Shown piece by piece: positions 32,647 to 46,065 of a DNA stretch of 64,000 nucleotides. Made by a program: the position numbers and the translations under genes. The notes under the pieces were generated by a model that did no database searches, was not told the DNA's origin, and saw nothing but the letters and a program-made list of their open reading frames with translations. Each line of letters opens with the position of its first letter. Position 1 is the first letter of the stretch. Source of the stretch: Podospora bellae-mahoneyi (taxonomy: Eukaryota; Ascomycota; Sordariomycetes; Sordariales; Podosporaceae); assembly GCF_035222275.1 (NCBI RefSeq), contig NC_085886.1, positions 1,116,001 to 1,180,000 of the forward strand. The letters are read 5' to 3'.

Positions 32647-35600
32647 ATGGAGGGGCAGACCTCAGACGGCAGCATCGATGCACTCATTTTTGGACTCGGC
32701 CCGGAAATCTTTGAAAATGCAAACACCATCTCAAAATGGCTGTTGAGTCGGCCTGAAGAAACCAGACCTCAGTATGTTCACGTACCTGCATCTCACCCAC
32801 ATAGGCAATTCATTTCACTAATAATTACACCCTCAACAGGCTGGCCGAGGCCCTTTTCCAGAAACTCTTCCAGGATGCCTCACAGGCTCGCCAATATCAT
32901 GGAAATGGTCACGCCTGCGTCAAACTGTGCAGCTTTGTTCAGCAATGCTTCAAGTCTAGCGACCAGACCTTGAAGAAGTGGTCCACCACAGAGGCTCTCA
33001 CTTTGGAGCTCTTCCTCTTCTACTTGGAGTGGTACGAACACGATCCTCACAGGGCCCTGCGCCTGATTTTGGATGTGCTTGTAGCGGCTTGCACCGACAA
33101 CCCTTGCCCCGAGACAGGACGGGCCATCAAGGGACGCGTGCTGGAAACGCTCGTCCAAATCATCACTCGAAAATATCCCAAGCAACTGACAAAATCAGGA
33201 CTTCAATGTCTTGAGCATCTCCTCAGCAAGCGCGTGGTCTCATTAGACGACATAGCTTTGACCTACAAACAGGTAGAGCCAGCAGTGGCTTCTCTGCCGA
33301 GTCTTGAGCTCTGGAAATCATTCGTCATCCATCTGTTTTCCTGGATGGAACTTACCTATGTTTGCCCTCTGGCCGGAAAATGCATCGTTCATGTTTTCCG
33401 CGGTCTAGACAGCGCTGCAGCACTGGATCCCACCACAGGGTTCGACGTTGAGTTATGGCGGCAATGGTTACAAGATGCCCTTGTTCAGAATCCAGAGATT
33501 TTGGAAGACATCAAAAACTATGTGCTGGTGGCCATCTTCAAGACCGATAAAGCTGCGGCTTTGAGACTGTTACATGTCTTCAACAAGCAGCAGCTCTCTA
33601 ACAACCAGCAAGGATCCGATCAGGGTATTTTACTTCAGCTGGCTACGTTGGAGCTGGGCAAGAAGACTGGTCTGGTGGACGAGCCCGCCAGCCAGCCTGA
33701 GGAGTCAAAACACCTTGCATTGGATTCAAAAGTTTTGGGGACACTGCTTGGCCATCCCACCATTTCGGTGAGATGTAGCGCTCTGTCCTTGGTGGTCTCA
33801 TCTCAGGCCACCACCAAGCCTCTTTCAGAGGATGCCTTCAGCCTGTTAAGGACATACCTGGCCGCCTTTCACGCGGATTACGATGCCAAAGTCCGTAACG
33901 AGGTCCTTGGACTCACCAAGAACCTGCTGAAGCGTGTAAAGAGCATCATCACCGTTGCTCGACGAAGTTTGGCCGATTTTGCAAACCGGGAATCCCAACT
34001 CGCCGCTGGCGGTAATGCCGAGCCCCCTCTGAAGAAGAAGAAGAAGGCGGGTCCTGAAGCTGCTCTAAGGGATGCTTCCGAAGCGAAATCCGTTCTTACA
34101 TCGCACCAAAACTTCCTAGAGTGGTATGTAGGCTTTCTCAGAGACGAGCTGATACCTACGGCGTCCTACCAGCGCCATATTACTGCTGTGAAAGCTGCTC
34201 TTTTGGCCGTCAGAGTTGGAAAGCACGCCGCTGCTACAGACGATACTGTTGATGAGGATGTGATCCGATTGATCGCTAATGATCCTACCTGGACTCGTCT
34301 TCTTTTCGATCTTCTGTTGGATCCCTTCGACGATGTCCGAGAGGCTGCTTCGACACTCTTGAGTTTGATACCACAAGAACTGATAGCTAGACCTGTGGCC
34401 CAATCACGGAGATCAGAAACGCTCCTCGACATCCTTCGGAGCTTCTGTGGACGGGCTAATGCGTTGGCTGACAGAACTGGGCGAGCTGACCATGGTGATG
34501 GAGCCGCTCGGGCTCAGGGTCTTTCATGCAGCTGGCTGAATGCCCAACAGCTGCAGATTCAGCACCTGGCAGAAATTATCAGTGGTATTGAAGCCAAGAT
34601 TTCCAAAGCGGAACAAGATTTAGGACATGCGGCAATCGAGAGCCCTGTTCATGCCGATTTTGCAGCAATTAGGCAAGTCAACGAACATGATGAAGCCAGG
34701 GCGTTGTACTGACATGTCTATTCAGCTATGTCTGGAAGGTGCTCGCCAAGCAAACTTACGCTGAAACCGAGTTAGAAGCCCTCCGCCAACTTCAAGAGCG
34801 GATATTTGGTGGAGCGCAAAGGATATGGCTAGCAGTCAAACATGTTCTTTGTGATGACTCCCCGGAAGGCCATTTGCCCGAAGAAATGGAAGACATTGAA
34901 GGCCTGGACACCAAGGACCTTCTTAGCTACAGCTTCCGCGCGGTCCACGAGTCTAGGTACGGTCATCTTGCCCTGCGTGCAAACCCTGCTAACCGTTGCT
35001 AGTAACCTCTTGCGCCTCATCATGGGGACCTTACGGTTGAAGGCAGTGGCCGGTGTGCCTTTTCCCCCTCTAGAGGTGTTCAAAAAGACAGGCAACCTGA
35101 CTTTTGAACAACTGGCTCAGCTGAGACATCGTGGTGCCTTCTCTACAGTCTCGTACACTTTTACGAACTGTTGCCAACTTACCCAAAATCTGAAGACTGT
35201 GTACCCTAACGCTGATGAAGAGGCTGATCTTCTTCGTGACTGGTACAAGGTATGTAATCAAGTTTTGCTGTCGAAAGAATGGCTGCTGATCTGTCTACTT
35301 AAGGGGGCAGTAGAGTGCATCATGACCCAAGCATCGACGACTCGCCGGTCGGCAGGCATTCCATCTCTTATTGCCGCTGTTCTGTCGGCGAATGCCTCTT
35401 CTCCATCTTTCGACGAGGTCTACGGCAACCTCGAGCAAATTGGAAAGAAACCCGTAACGCAAGCTGAGACTGATGGTTCCAACCTTCCGCAAGTTCACGC
35501 CATCAACTGCCTGAGAGAAATCTTCAGGAGTTCGCTTCTCAGTAAGCGCGCCGAGGGTTACTTGGCCAGAACGCTGCATCTTGCTTCAACCAGTCTGAAG

Positions 35601-37634
35601 TCTGAAGTGTAAGTTCGTCGAAATAGGCCGTGAATAAGAAGATAGCAAAACTGACAAGAGGTTAGCTGGGCAATCCGCAACTGTGGCCTTCTCCTTCTGA
35701 GAGCGCTCATAGATTGTCTGCTCGGCACCGGCGAGAGCAAGGCCATCATTGAATCTGGTTGGGACGGCAACTCTGTTCGTATCTCGTACAACAAGTATCC
35801 GGAACTACCAGATATCATTCTCGGCCTTCTTGAAGCAGACGATGTCGACGCGGGGCTGGCCAACTCTGCCGCTGCGGAAGCGGTATTCCCCGCCCTTGAC
35901 ATCATTCGTCGTGCTGGCCCTCCAGAGGAGCACAGAGGCGAGCTGCGGAAGCGCATTGAAAACTATCTTGGCAGCAAGGTTTGGCACGTTCGTGAGATTG
36001 CTGCCAGAACCCTCTGCTCCTTCTTGTTGAGAGAGGATTGGGTGTCTGAGATTGGCAAGCTTCTTGAGCAAGCCGGCACTTCGTCCAATCGGCTCCATGG
36101 CGCTCTTCTCACAGCGAGATTTGTTATTGAACGCAAGTCAGACTTGGGCAGTGACCTAAAGACAGAAAATTCTTGGGCAGAGTCTCTTGTGGAGATTCTT
36201 GCTGCCAAAAGCGAGGTCTTTGAACGCTGCCCAGAGGTGGAAGCGGCTTATCTTGAGATTCTCAACCTGCTCATCAAGCTTCAATGTCTGACTACAGACA
36301 AGCTGGCTTCCACTCTCCAGATCTCAACCAAGACCGGGAGCCCAGCTTCGGCGCTGTTGGAGATGGAGATTGCTCTCGGACTAATCCACGAAACAGCTTC
36401 GTCTGGTGACGTTGCCGGCCTCCGCAACTACCTTGTCGAGCTGCTAGCTAGAGATGTCAACGTCGCCAGCCGAATGCTCGAAGCCATTCCAGCTGCCTTC
36501 TCGCAGGCGCTGGATGACAACTCCAGGGTCCGGTCAGAGATTTGCCAGTTGTGTGTTGAGGTCTGCAGCACTTCACCTGCCCCTGAGGTCCGCGCGGTGT
36601 CACTCGCCAACCTCGGGGCGCTGATGTCGGCCATGCTCTCCAACGGTCATACTTCCGAATTGCCCTCCCTGTCCCAGCTCGACACCCTCTGGTCAGACCT
36701 CACAAAGTGGTCCATCAATCCAGAGCTATCTTGGGCCATCACCGAAACAAGCGGCATAATAATGGCCATTCTCGCCTCTTGCCACAGAGACAACCTCCCA
36801 GACTTGGACCAAAGACTCCGTAACTGGGGTGCTCTGATTTCAGATTCTCTGCACGTCGACAATGTAAGTCCCCTTTCCCCTATCCCCTTTCTCATCACCC
36901 ACTAACTGTGTGCCCCAAAGTCATTCGACACCCGCCACGCCGCCGCTTTCTCTCTGCACACCTTTTTTTCCCTCATCCCCGCCCCCCTTTTCCGAACCGC
37001 GTACCTGCCGGCCTTTTCAGCCCTTTACACAGCCCTAACAGACGACGACGACGAAATCCGCGAGGTTGCCGCGCTCGCGGTGTCCAGTCTCACGGCCCAA
37101 CCGGCAACAGCAAACATTTCGTCCAAAACCCTTGTTACCTCCCTCCTCCCTTCTCACCTCCCCACTCCAGAGTTTTTTTCCCTTGCCATCTCCCATTTAA
37201 CCTCTGGTAACCTCCCAGCGGAAACAAAACTCGGCAAGGCGCTCGACTTTGACGACGCGTTATTCGCAGCAGAGGAGCAGAATTTGTTTGTTGACGAGGT
37301 TAGAGAGGCGAGGGAGTGGAGGAGGGGGTTGGTGGGTGCTATTGAGGCTAACAAAAATGGGGAGAGGGTTTTGAAAGAGTGGAAGGAGTGGACTGTGCAG
37401 GGGCTGAAGGCGGTGGTGAAGGTGATGAAGGAAAAAAGAGAGGATGGACCGTTGGGGTGGACGAGCGATCAAAAGGTTTTTGCTGTTGTGGCTCGGGTTT
37501 TGATCTCTGCGAGGGGGGTGCTGGCTGTTGATGAGGGGGAGGAGGTGGAGGTGTTGTTGGGTGAGGTGGTCGAGATGGGGAGGGGGGGTTTGTTGCATGG
37601 GGGTTTGGTGGGGTTGGCCTTGGAGGAGGTTTGA
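32647..37634 (+). CDS. TRM732: TRM732/THADA-family protein (tRNA ribose methylation subunit)
   Basis: Seven exons: 32647-32771, 32840-34672, 34726-34956, 35003-35249, 35304-35608, 35666-36863, 36921-37634; 1550 aa. Phases close at each junction. Intron 34673-34725 uses a GC donor (GCAAGT). A Lys stretch (PPLKKKKKAG) lies near residue 440, followed by the DUF2428 region with NLLRLIMGTLRLKAVAG, RHRGAFSTVSYTFTNCC, TTRRSAGIPSLI and VWAIRNCGLLLLRALID in the order seen in THADA/Trm732 proteins. Alpha-helical HEAT-like repeats make up most of the rest, and the size is right for the fungal family. In yeast Trm732 is the non-catalytic partner of Trm7 for 2'-O-methylation of position 32 in the anticodon loop of several tRNAs. 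The mammalian homologue THADA has metabolic roles. The catalytic partner is not in this window. Confidence 0.9.
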
Positions 37635-38256
37635 GTGTAGAACAACAATCGAGGAGAAAAAAAGGGGATTGGTGAAATCAAGATGTTCTTTTTGACAGAT
37701 TGATAAGTTTCTACACGGACAACAAACCTACACACAGTGAGAACTCCCTCGGAAATATATGTAAATATATATGTACGGCCTGTATGTATGATGTATTCCA
37801 TCTATTTATTAACCCGCCCATCCCATCCCATCCCATCCCACTTACTACACCCCTAACCCTGTTACAAAACACATACACACAACGCTCCTCCTCCTCCTCC
37901 TCCTCCTCCTCCTCCTCCTCCTCCTCATCCTCCTCCTCCCCATCCCCATCCCCATCCCCAACCTCCTCCTTTGCCTTTTCCTCCCTTGATTTCCCCCAGA
38001 AAAAACCTTTTTGATGATGCGCCAACCACCCAGCTCAACATAAAAACCAAGCAAAACAAACCAAAAACTCTAAAATTAACGCCGCCAATCCACCATCGAC
38101 ATGCAAAATATGCCCCCTTCCCCCAATCAAACATCTAAACCTCACACGCACAAACAAAGCCCATGCCATCCGCTGTAAACTCAAGACAGGGAGAGAACAG
38201 GATAATGAACAACTTTTTTTCTTCTTCAACAACCCCTTCTCAGATTAGAGAAAAAA
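37635..38256. other. Convergent intergenic with CT-rich microsatellite
   Basis: 3' ends of the TRM732 and ACF1-like genes converge here. A (CTC)n tract runs from about 37885 to 37940 and is followed by CCCATC hexamers (to about 37960); a CCCTAACCCT motif is at about 37851-37860. The tract makes long but spurious open frames on the opposite strand. Confidence 0.6.
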
Positions 38257-41200
38257 TCACTTCATACTCTGCCTCCCCCCCTTCTTCCCCCTCGTAGCAT
38301 TAGCAACCGGCTCAGCCACCACCTCAGCCACCACCGCAGCAGCAGCAGCTGCAGCCTCCTTCTTCTTGGTCGGCTTCCTCGACCTCGCCGGCGGCGGCTC
38401 AAGACTGTGCAAGTGCCCAATCTCTTCCATCGCCGTCGTGTTCGTCCAGTTCAGACACCTATACTTTGGCTTCTCCTTCTCCTCCTCCTCCTCCTCCTCC
38501 TCCTCAACCGGCGCGGCAGGAACCGAGTGCCTGACCCGCGTGCTCCTCTTTCCCTTGTGAGGTTCCGGAGACACCTCCTTGACAGAGGCGGTCTCCTCTT
38601 CCTTCTTTTCTGTGGCGCCATTGGTGACAGACTCCTCTGTTGGGGCGGCGGGAGCGGCGGGGGTGTCGTCGATGCCGAGGTACTTCCTCCTGTTGACCAT
38701 GTTTTTCGCAATCTTGTCGCGGTAGTTGACCAGTTCCTTGCGGAGCTTCAGCTCGTTGACGCCGCGGGGGTCGAGCCAGGTGAGAAGCTTGTCGACGTCC
38801 TCCTCCCGGTCGTAGTAGCCCCACTGATGGGCGTTGAAGACGCTGGTCTTGCCTTCTTCGAGCTTCTTCCGCTCTGGGACCGTCATCTCAAACTTGGCCT
38901 TGTACTCCTCCTGATACTCCTCCTTCGTGTCGATGTAACCTTCCCTCTCCAGCTCATCCGGTCCCTGCACCCAAATGCAACCGTTGGCGTACTCCGCCTC
39001 GGCTGTCGAGCTGTCTGGCAGACCACCATACGGCATGCCGTTTCTCTCGAACCAGTAGTATCGGTTCCAAAACCTGTCCTTGCCCAGGACTCTGGTTCTG
39101 GGACAGTCGGCCTCCCGGAGGTCATTGTCGATGATGGCAATCTCCTTTTCGCACTCGGCAATGTCGTCCTCCTTCTTTTGAATGTCTCTGAGGACCTTGG
39201 TGAACTGTTTGGACTGCTTAGGGACCTTGGCAGCGGCCTCGGCCTTTTCCTTGCGCTCGGCTTCCTTTTCGGCTTTGCGCTTGCGCTCAACGGCACGGTC
39301 GTGCCCCCGCCGGAGCTTCCGGCCATCCTCTTCAGAGTCTGGAATCTCGTCAGATGTGTGGTTAGCTTGGAGGTCATCAACATCAGTCATCTTGACGTCT
39401 CCATTTATGATGGCGACCTTGGTAGGCTCCAGAGGTGGGCTTGGCGGGAGGTTATCTGGAAGGAGGATCTTGCGCTGATCATTCAGACTCTTCAACTCCT
39501 CGATTCTGCAAAGATGTTAGTGATCCAGTCTCCATGTCAGACATCTCCGGACCACTCACAGTTGTTTCCTCTTCCTCTGCCACTCAATCTTTTCCTTTCG
39601 GTAGGCAGTCATGGTCTCGCTGCAGTCCTCCATGTACCCACGGATGGCCCTCGTCTCAGCAGTCAGCATGCAAATAATCTGTAGCGCCTGCACCCGATAG
39701 TTGACATCAAGTGTGGCATATTTCTGCCGAACCGTCTCCCGGCTGGGCTCGATGTCGACTGGAACCAACTGCTCCAAGAGCTCTTCACAGCTAGCTTTGA
39801 GCCGCTCGCTCTTAGACAGCTGGTGCAAAAGCCCCACCATGATGAGCTCCCAGCCGCCATCCTTGAAGCTGCGTTTCCTCAGCTGCTCGATCCAGTCAAA
39901 GCCCTGAAGCACCTCTTCGGCACGGTGCCCCGGCGCATCTTCCATCTCCGCCTCCTCTTGCTCTGCCGCCGCGAGTTCTGCCGCAAGCCGCTCCGCCTCC
40001 AACTTGGCCATGCTGCTTCTGGTGGCCCGCCCGGATGGCTGGGGCTCTGGTTCCGGAGTCGGTGCCGCACTCTCTTCCGGCTCCTCTTCCACTTCCTCCT
40101 CTTCGAGCTCTGGGAGCTGGATCTGGACTTTGCCACCCTCCGCCTCAGAGCTCACCAAGATCTTGAGGACGGAGCAGTGAATTTCTGTGAAAAGCTCGAC
40201 TGGCACCTCTTCCGAGGCAACAAGCATGGCTTCCACATAGTCATCAAATGTGAAGGAGTCGAGCTTGAAAATTTCGCAGTACACGTTCAGAGTGTCCCAA
40301 GTCTCCAACAACGGGCCAACACTCTTCATGAGAATCCTCTCGCTGAAGGGAGATTTGGACTCGGCATCCACTTCGACGGGCGTGTCTTTGCACATAAACT
40401 TTAGTTGTGGCCTCACATGGCCCCTGAGGTTCAGCTGCAGGTCCTCGATAGGATACTTTGGTGGAGGTGGGGGCGGTGGCGGCTCGGGCGTTTGCGGTAC
40501 CATTGGTGGTGGAATCTGACCGCGGAAGGATATCGGAAACTGGAACGGATTCCCAGGAAGTGGCAAATGCATAAACTGGCCAGGCTCGTGCGTGTTGCCG
40601 TTGGCTTGCATCGCCTGCTGCTTGGCCCTAAGAAGAGCACGCTCTGCCTGAGCAGCCTGCTGAGCTTTGGATTTGTGACTTTTGGGCGCCGGCTTCAGCT
40701 CGGGCAATCGAACGGGACCGGTAGGGCTAATCGATCCCGACAGCAAGCTCGAGTCATGGTTCGACATTCTTTTCTGCGCCTGGAGCTGCTTGCGCTCCTG
40801 GAGCTTGGTGTCGAAGCGCAGGTGGGCCGGTACGCGCGTGTCGATGTGGTATTTCTCGGCGACCTCGTCCTTGACCAGCCAAGGCGCCCCATTCCAAGCT
40901 TCTCTCGTGACTGTCTTCTTGATGTACTGGCGCAGTACCTGCTTTGTGAAGATTTTGCGATCCCGAAATATATGCGCATCGTCGACGACCGCCTCCTCGG
41001 CAGGCGACATGGTCAGACTGACAAAGTAGGTCGCAAAGGGTTTTGACAATGTCCCGTCGGGAAGCATTTTGCCACCAAAACGGGTCTTGTCCCTGACAAT
41101 ACCAGCGAGCTTCTCGGTGTGGCCTATAACTTCCACCAACACGGCCTCGCCGGGATAATAGTCGTTTTTGAACTCGTCGTATATCTGATCGACGAGCGTA

Positions 41201-41872
41201 TCGATCCGAGAAACTGTCGAAAATTGGACGCGTCGGAGAACGGGGCCCTTGAGAGCTTCGGGGAAGATATCATCGACCTCGGCGGCATTAGCGAGCTAGG
41301 CAGGGCAGAACCCTCGTTAGTATGTTGCCGGGACGAAGGAGGAAGAAGCCGGACCAAGCCTACCTCGCTCTCGAGCGCATCAAAGAAACTCAACCCAGAG
41401 TGACCGGTTATAGTACAGATGAAGCGTTTCTGCAAGAGTGTGAGTATAACTAGTCACGCAGACAGAGCTACTCGAGAGTGGAAAAGGGGGGGTGCCATAC
41501 TTGCTTATAAAAGTCCATCCTGAAACACAATGTTAATATTTTGAAAGTCAGAGGAGTCAGAGACAAGCAGTGGACGTGGTTGACATACCGGTTCAGATAG
41601 TCTTCATAGGTGGTAAAGACCTCGCCGGTCTGAGGGATGTGCCATACCTAGTAGCAAGAAAAAGTTAGAAACCAATTCAATTGAGCAGGGGGTGAATTCA
41701 GGAGAAAGGGGGGGAGGGGGGGCGGTGGTAGTAAACACACCTCCTGCTGCTCATCATCAATATCAGGCACGGGCAGAAACTGCACCGGCTTGCGCTTGAA
41801 TTGCACCTGAACATTCACAGTGGTTAGTGGTGACATGGGGACCACGGCGGGCGAAAAGCTGCGGCCTACCAT
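38257..41872 (-). CDS. ITC1: ACF1/ITC1-type subunit of an ISWI chromatin-remodelling complex
   Basis: Seven exons on the minus strand: 41870-41872 (only the ATG), 41741-41806, 41589-41647, 41501-41519 (19 nt), 41364-41429, 39560-41295, 38257-39505; total 1065 aa. Phases close. The protein begins MVQFKRKPVQFLPVP and continues VWHIPQTGEVFTTYEDYLNR, KRFICTITGHSGLSFF, the WAC/DNA-binding domain of Acf1. Then comes a DDT domain (PLLETWDTLNVYCEIFKLDS), WHIM motifs (LIMVGLLHQLS; LDVNYRVQALQIICML) and the WSD-type motif GKDRFWNRYYWFERNGMPYGG in the C-terminal half. Long Lys/Glu/Gln coiled coils separate them. ACF1/Itc1 partners ISWI to space nucleosomes, and in Neurospora the ISWI-ACF1 pair is needed for silencing of facultative heterochromatin. 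Downstream convergent with TRM732. Confidence 0.93.
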
Positions 41873-43650
41873 GCCGGCGGCGGCGAGGGGGAGAGGTGCC
41901 GCGCTATGTAAGCCTCAAACAAGAAAAAACGGCTGCAAGGCTGGGGTTCAGCCTCGTGGATTTGGAAGTTGTGACGGTCAGAAAGAAGTCAGGGTGAAGA
42001 CGCGGTGAGGTGGATGATGGGGACGCGTTGAGATGTTGAAGAAGAGGAGGCGGTGTTGTGCGGTCTGAGGTCGCGATCCGTGGCGGGTTGGGTGGAGAGG
42101 TCAGGGTTCGCGGGCGGTGCGGGTGTTGTGTGCGGGTGCCCAGAGGAGAGGAGCTCGCCGAACGTACATGCAAGCAAGGCGGACGGGATTGTGACGGATC
42201 AAAATGATGCTCTTCTCGAGCTGTCCCTGGGAGATATCTCTTGATGTTTGAGCGAGGCGCAGCGCGGCGGTTGTTGCTGGCGCTGCAGGCAAGAGTTCGC
42301 AAGCCGTGGATTCGGGAAAAAGCTGGAGGGCGGTGGGTGGGTGGGAGAGTGGGAAGTTGGAGGATGGAGGAAAAAGTTCAACAAGGGGAGGAGGGCGCGC
42401 AGGTGATAGGTCCAGCGTGGTGCTGGTCTCCCGGACCCGCCAAGCAGGGACGGCATCCCATGGCTCCAGCTCCGACCCCCAAAAAGGGCTCCTCCTCGTC
42501 CACACCTCGACCCCCCAGGAACCCTATCCTCCCGACAACCCGCCCGACCATGCAAGCTTTGCCCACGTTCTTGTACTCGCCATGCTCGCCGCGACGAGAG
42601 CTCTCGAGTGAGCTCTGAAGCACCCGAATCCGACAGGGCATCAATTATTTATGTCCAGTAGACTGCTCGCCAAAATTTGTTTTCCAAGGGTAGGGGTCCG
42701 CTCTTCTTCCACGCCAGAGCCGAGCCAGCTCTCGAGGCCCCCCGGTAGACCACCACCCGCGTCGACCGTTGGGCTCCGCCAGTACCTCCCCCTCCAGTCC
42801 CCTGGCACTGCTATGGGATAACACACTGTGTTCTGCACCATTTTGCCTCCCCAGAAACAGAGGGAAAAGCATCAATGTTGTATTTCTTTCAATCCCGTGT
42901 TGATGTTGGGAGATGTTGCCCCTGAATCGGAATTTGGACGTTAAACATTGTATGTGCATGTGCTTGCTGTTTTTGGTAAGTACCAGTACCTCCGCTCTCG
43001 ACAGGTCCACTCAGCCATGTCAGCGCAATCAGCCCAGCATTAAACCTGCTGCATCGGCCCCTCGTCGCATCTGAGAGGAATCGTTGATGCATTCAGCATA
43101 TTGTTTCCCCCCAGAATATGCAGAGGTGGCGTATCTGGTCTGCACCGTGTAAATGCTTGTACCGGTACCTTGTGACATCTTCTGCGGCGTGTTGCTCGCG
43201 GCAATCGCCGTGTGTAAGTCAATCTACAGGCAGATCATTTCTATGACTTCTCCTTCTTCTCTGGTGAGTGGCATCGGAAAAGACTCCGGGGGACGGCTGC
43301 GCGGGTGCAGCGTGTGTCCAACTGATGCTTCCTGTTTGCCTCCTCCTCCACTGGCCGTACCCCATCTGCAGGTGATGAGATTCTTGTGCCCTCTCTCTCT
43401 TTCCTCTTCAACTCAGATTCAGTATCCAACAATGCCTGCCGCGTCCCACCACCACCACCCCGGCTTGTCCCAGCCCGTTTCTCCACACTGAGCAGGGTGT
43501 CAGCCTCGCGTCGGCGAATCGTCGGCTGCCGATAAACTGATAAGCCGCTACGGATCCGCTTATTCATCACAGGAGTTTCAAACTTCATTTTGTTGTCGGA
43601 TGTAAGGATGTGCTGAAATTGGAATTGCGCGTAAAGGTATGTATCTCTAT
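41873..43650. other. Intergenic, 1.8 kb
   Basis: The ATG-proximal part (41873 to about 42500) is the ACF1 promoter and 5' UTR; the 43000-43650 part adjoins the ALG8 stop codon, so it is 3' UTR or unannotated. I saw no supported gene. Confidence 0.5.
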
Positions 43651-45279
43651 CTATGAGGTGAAGTAAACCACCAAAAAGCCCACCCAGCTGCCGACAACTC
43701 CTATAGCCGAGTACGAACTGGTGAACATGAGAGGGAGAAACTCGTAACTTCTGCCGAAAATGATCCCGTGCAGCAGCGAGCAGTACAGGATGAGCGGGAT
43801 GCTCACTGTGATGTAGAGCGTGCTGAAGCGGTCAAACAAGAAGAACCTCGGCCGGGGCGATGCAGGCGCAAGACGGTCGAATGCCATCAGGAACAGGATC
43901 AACCAGAAAATGGTGTATGCGGTCTTGATCGGGAACTCGGCCGGTGTGAACAAGAGCGGGAACAATGAAACATGTCCCGCAACAGCCAGCGGCCGGAAGG
44001 CACCAAGATAGCGTCTGTCCCTGAGAGCAATGAGGCTGAATGGTATGATGACCAGGAGGATGGCTTTCTCGTGGACGTGCCATCCGAACAGGAAGGAAGC
44101 ATAACCGCACAGCGTGACAGCTCCAATAAAGGTATCCCACGTGGGCTGACCAAACAGCCTCACAAGAGGAATGACCTGGAAGATCAAAGTTGAGGCGAAG
44201 CACACCTGTGGCGTGATGTCGGGAAGGACGGCAAACGCAGTGTCCCCGACCAAGCCACGGGTGACGCTTTGGAGCGCGCCGCTTTTGACCGACAAACCAA
44301 TTCTGGGCGCGAGGACGATCAAGACTCGGTCCACAAACGAATAGATGGCCCACACGTTTGGCGCCCAGTAAGCATGGCATAGACCCCGAGAAAAGGGGAA
44401 CAGCCGGCTCAAGATCTGGGGGATCTGCCCCTTGAGAGCAAACGGACCAAACGCCACCCCAAAGATGGCCGCAATTCCTCCGCCCAGCTTCACGCAGTTG
44501 AGAAACTGAATCCGGAATATCGACTTGGGAGAAAGGCAGTAGGCTCTGAGCAGGAAGACAAAGTATGCCGGCGCGAGGTAGAGATAGATGTGCTTCATGC
44601 ACAGCAGCGCCGCAAACAACAGGCCGCTCCACAGTAAGGTCGACTTCTTCCTAGCCAAAATCAGGGACCAAATGAGGATGCCGTACATGCACCCGTTGTA
44701 CTGGAAGTGAATGTGATCGATAATAAGGAGACCTGGTGACAACAGGATAGAAAAGGCAGCCGCCTGGGCCGCGCGCTTCGATGGGCCATGGCTTGAGTCC
44801 ACAAATCTAACCACAGTCAGCTTGCGCGCCTTGATAAACGCAACACGCAACAGGTATTTCTTACAATTGGAGAGCGTAGACCAAAAGAAGTTCCGTGATA
44901 ATCACAGTGAGCCTCTGAAAGCATACCGTCTCCCAGCTAGCGTATTCGAGATTGCGCACCCTCAGCATGGCCGGGTCGACCAGCTTCGCGACCTGTGACA
45001 TGATCCATTCAAAATATGCAAAGAACGGAGGGTAATCGAGCGTCCATTCGGACGTCTTTTCGTAGTACCACTCCCATAATGGCAGGCTGTTGGTGATGGC
45101 GAGCCAGTTTCGGTGGACTTCGAAATCAGTCGATTTGCTAAAGAAACATCACGTCAGTTACCGATGCGCGTTGAGGGGCTAACGTTGTGACAGGAAGCTC
45201 ACTATGCTGGGAACAACAAGATCTTGAATGCGGCAGCCACTACGGCGCATTGCGCAAGAGTAGGATAGATCTCTCCCAT
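43651..45279 (-). CDS. ALG8: Dolichyl-P-glucose: Glc1Man9GlcNAc2-PP-dolichol glucosyltransferase
   Basis: Exons complement(45203..45279), complement(44865..45137) and complement(43651..44806) give 501 aa. Introns of 65 and 58 nt (GTGAGC..TTTAG and GTAAGA..GTTAG) fit phase. The start is [19 protein letters not shown]. The lumenal-loop signature [12 protein letters not shown] (after EWTLD) and the HFQYNG motif ([17 protein letters not shown]) mark the ALG6/ALG8 (GT57) family, and about ten or more hydrophobic segments agree with a polytopic ER protein. ALG8 adds the second glucose to the lipid-linked oligosaccharide before transfer to protein. ALG6 is the alternative; [17 protein letters not shown] favours ALG8 by my recall, so moderate certainty on the paralogue. 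It faces away from the lectin gene. Confidence 0.9.
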
Positions 45280-46065
45280 GGCGACATATCGGAGCGACTC
45301 TCTCTCTGTCTCTCTCTCTCTTTTTCTCTCTCAATTCCGGGGCGTCAATCGCAATTGTGGACTGGCCAAAAATGTTGACAAGGTGACGGCGACAGCTCTG
45401 GTGGGGCCGGTAGCCTGCACAAATGTGGGTTTATGCACCAGCCACATCTCTCCTGCATTCAAACGGTTGAAGAGTGCGGCGCCACCGTTTGAAGTGATGG
45501 AAACAAGCCACGAATTCCCCGCAGGAACAAACTGCGGAGTTAGCAAGGACCCCTGTTTCTGGTCTTGAACTTTTGGAGCATCAGGTTCCGGCTGCTGCAG
45601 GGGAACAGCTGGTCTTTTCGATTCGGGGCAGCCTCAGTATCAGAACCTCCAACACCGGAGACAGATTTCTATTCTTGATATTTCTAAAGTCGTTCCAACA
45701 ATTTCTACAGATATAGACTAGACCTCGGACTTCTCTCCTATTTAGTCAACTCTTCTGTCTAAATATTTTCTGTTTATATCCATTACTGTTTCCCCGCGCT
45801 ATAATTACCACGTTCTGTTTAAGCTTCCCACCGATCCGACCCTGGCCGTCCTTTTTGTATTTCTCCACACTGACCGACCCGACCACCCGCCTGTCCGCTG
45901 TAGAGCCAAAGTGTCCTTTTAACTGGTGACCACTGTTGAAATCAGCCGGCACCTTTCTCGTTGGTGGTACTTACTTTACTTGAACATACTACGTGAGACC
46001 TTCAATCCTCTTGTCGTCGACCCCATCTTGCGACCGAGCAGATAAGCCAGCCATATCGATCCAGG
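45280..46065. promoter_or_regulatory. Bidirectional promoter between ALG8 and the L-type lectin
   Basis: 786 bp separate the divergent start codons. It holds CT-rich runs near 45300-45335 and two ACGTG-type cores at about 45808 and 45988. A shared promoter for two secretory-pathway genes would allow joint regulation, for example by unfolded-protein response factors; no specific site is proven here. Confidence 0.45.

Noticed and set aside
38407-39684. 425-codon plus-strand frame opposite ACF1
   Set aside because: Shadow of the conserved minus-strand ACF1 exons.
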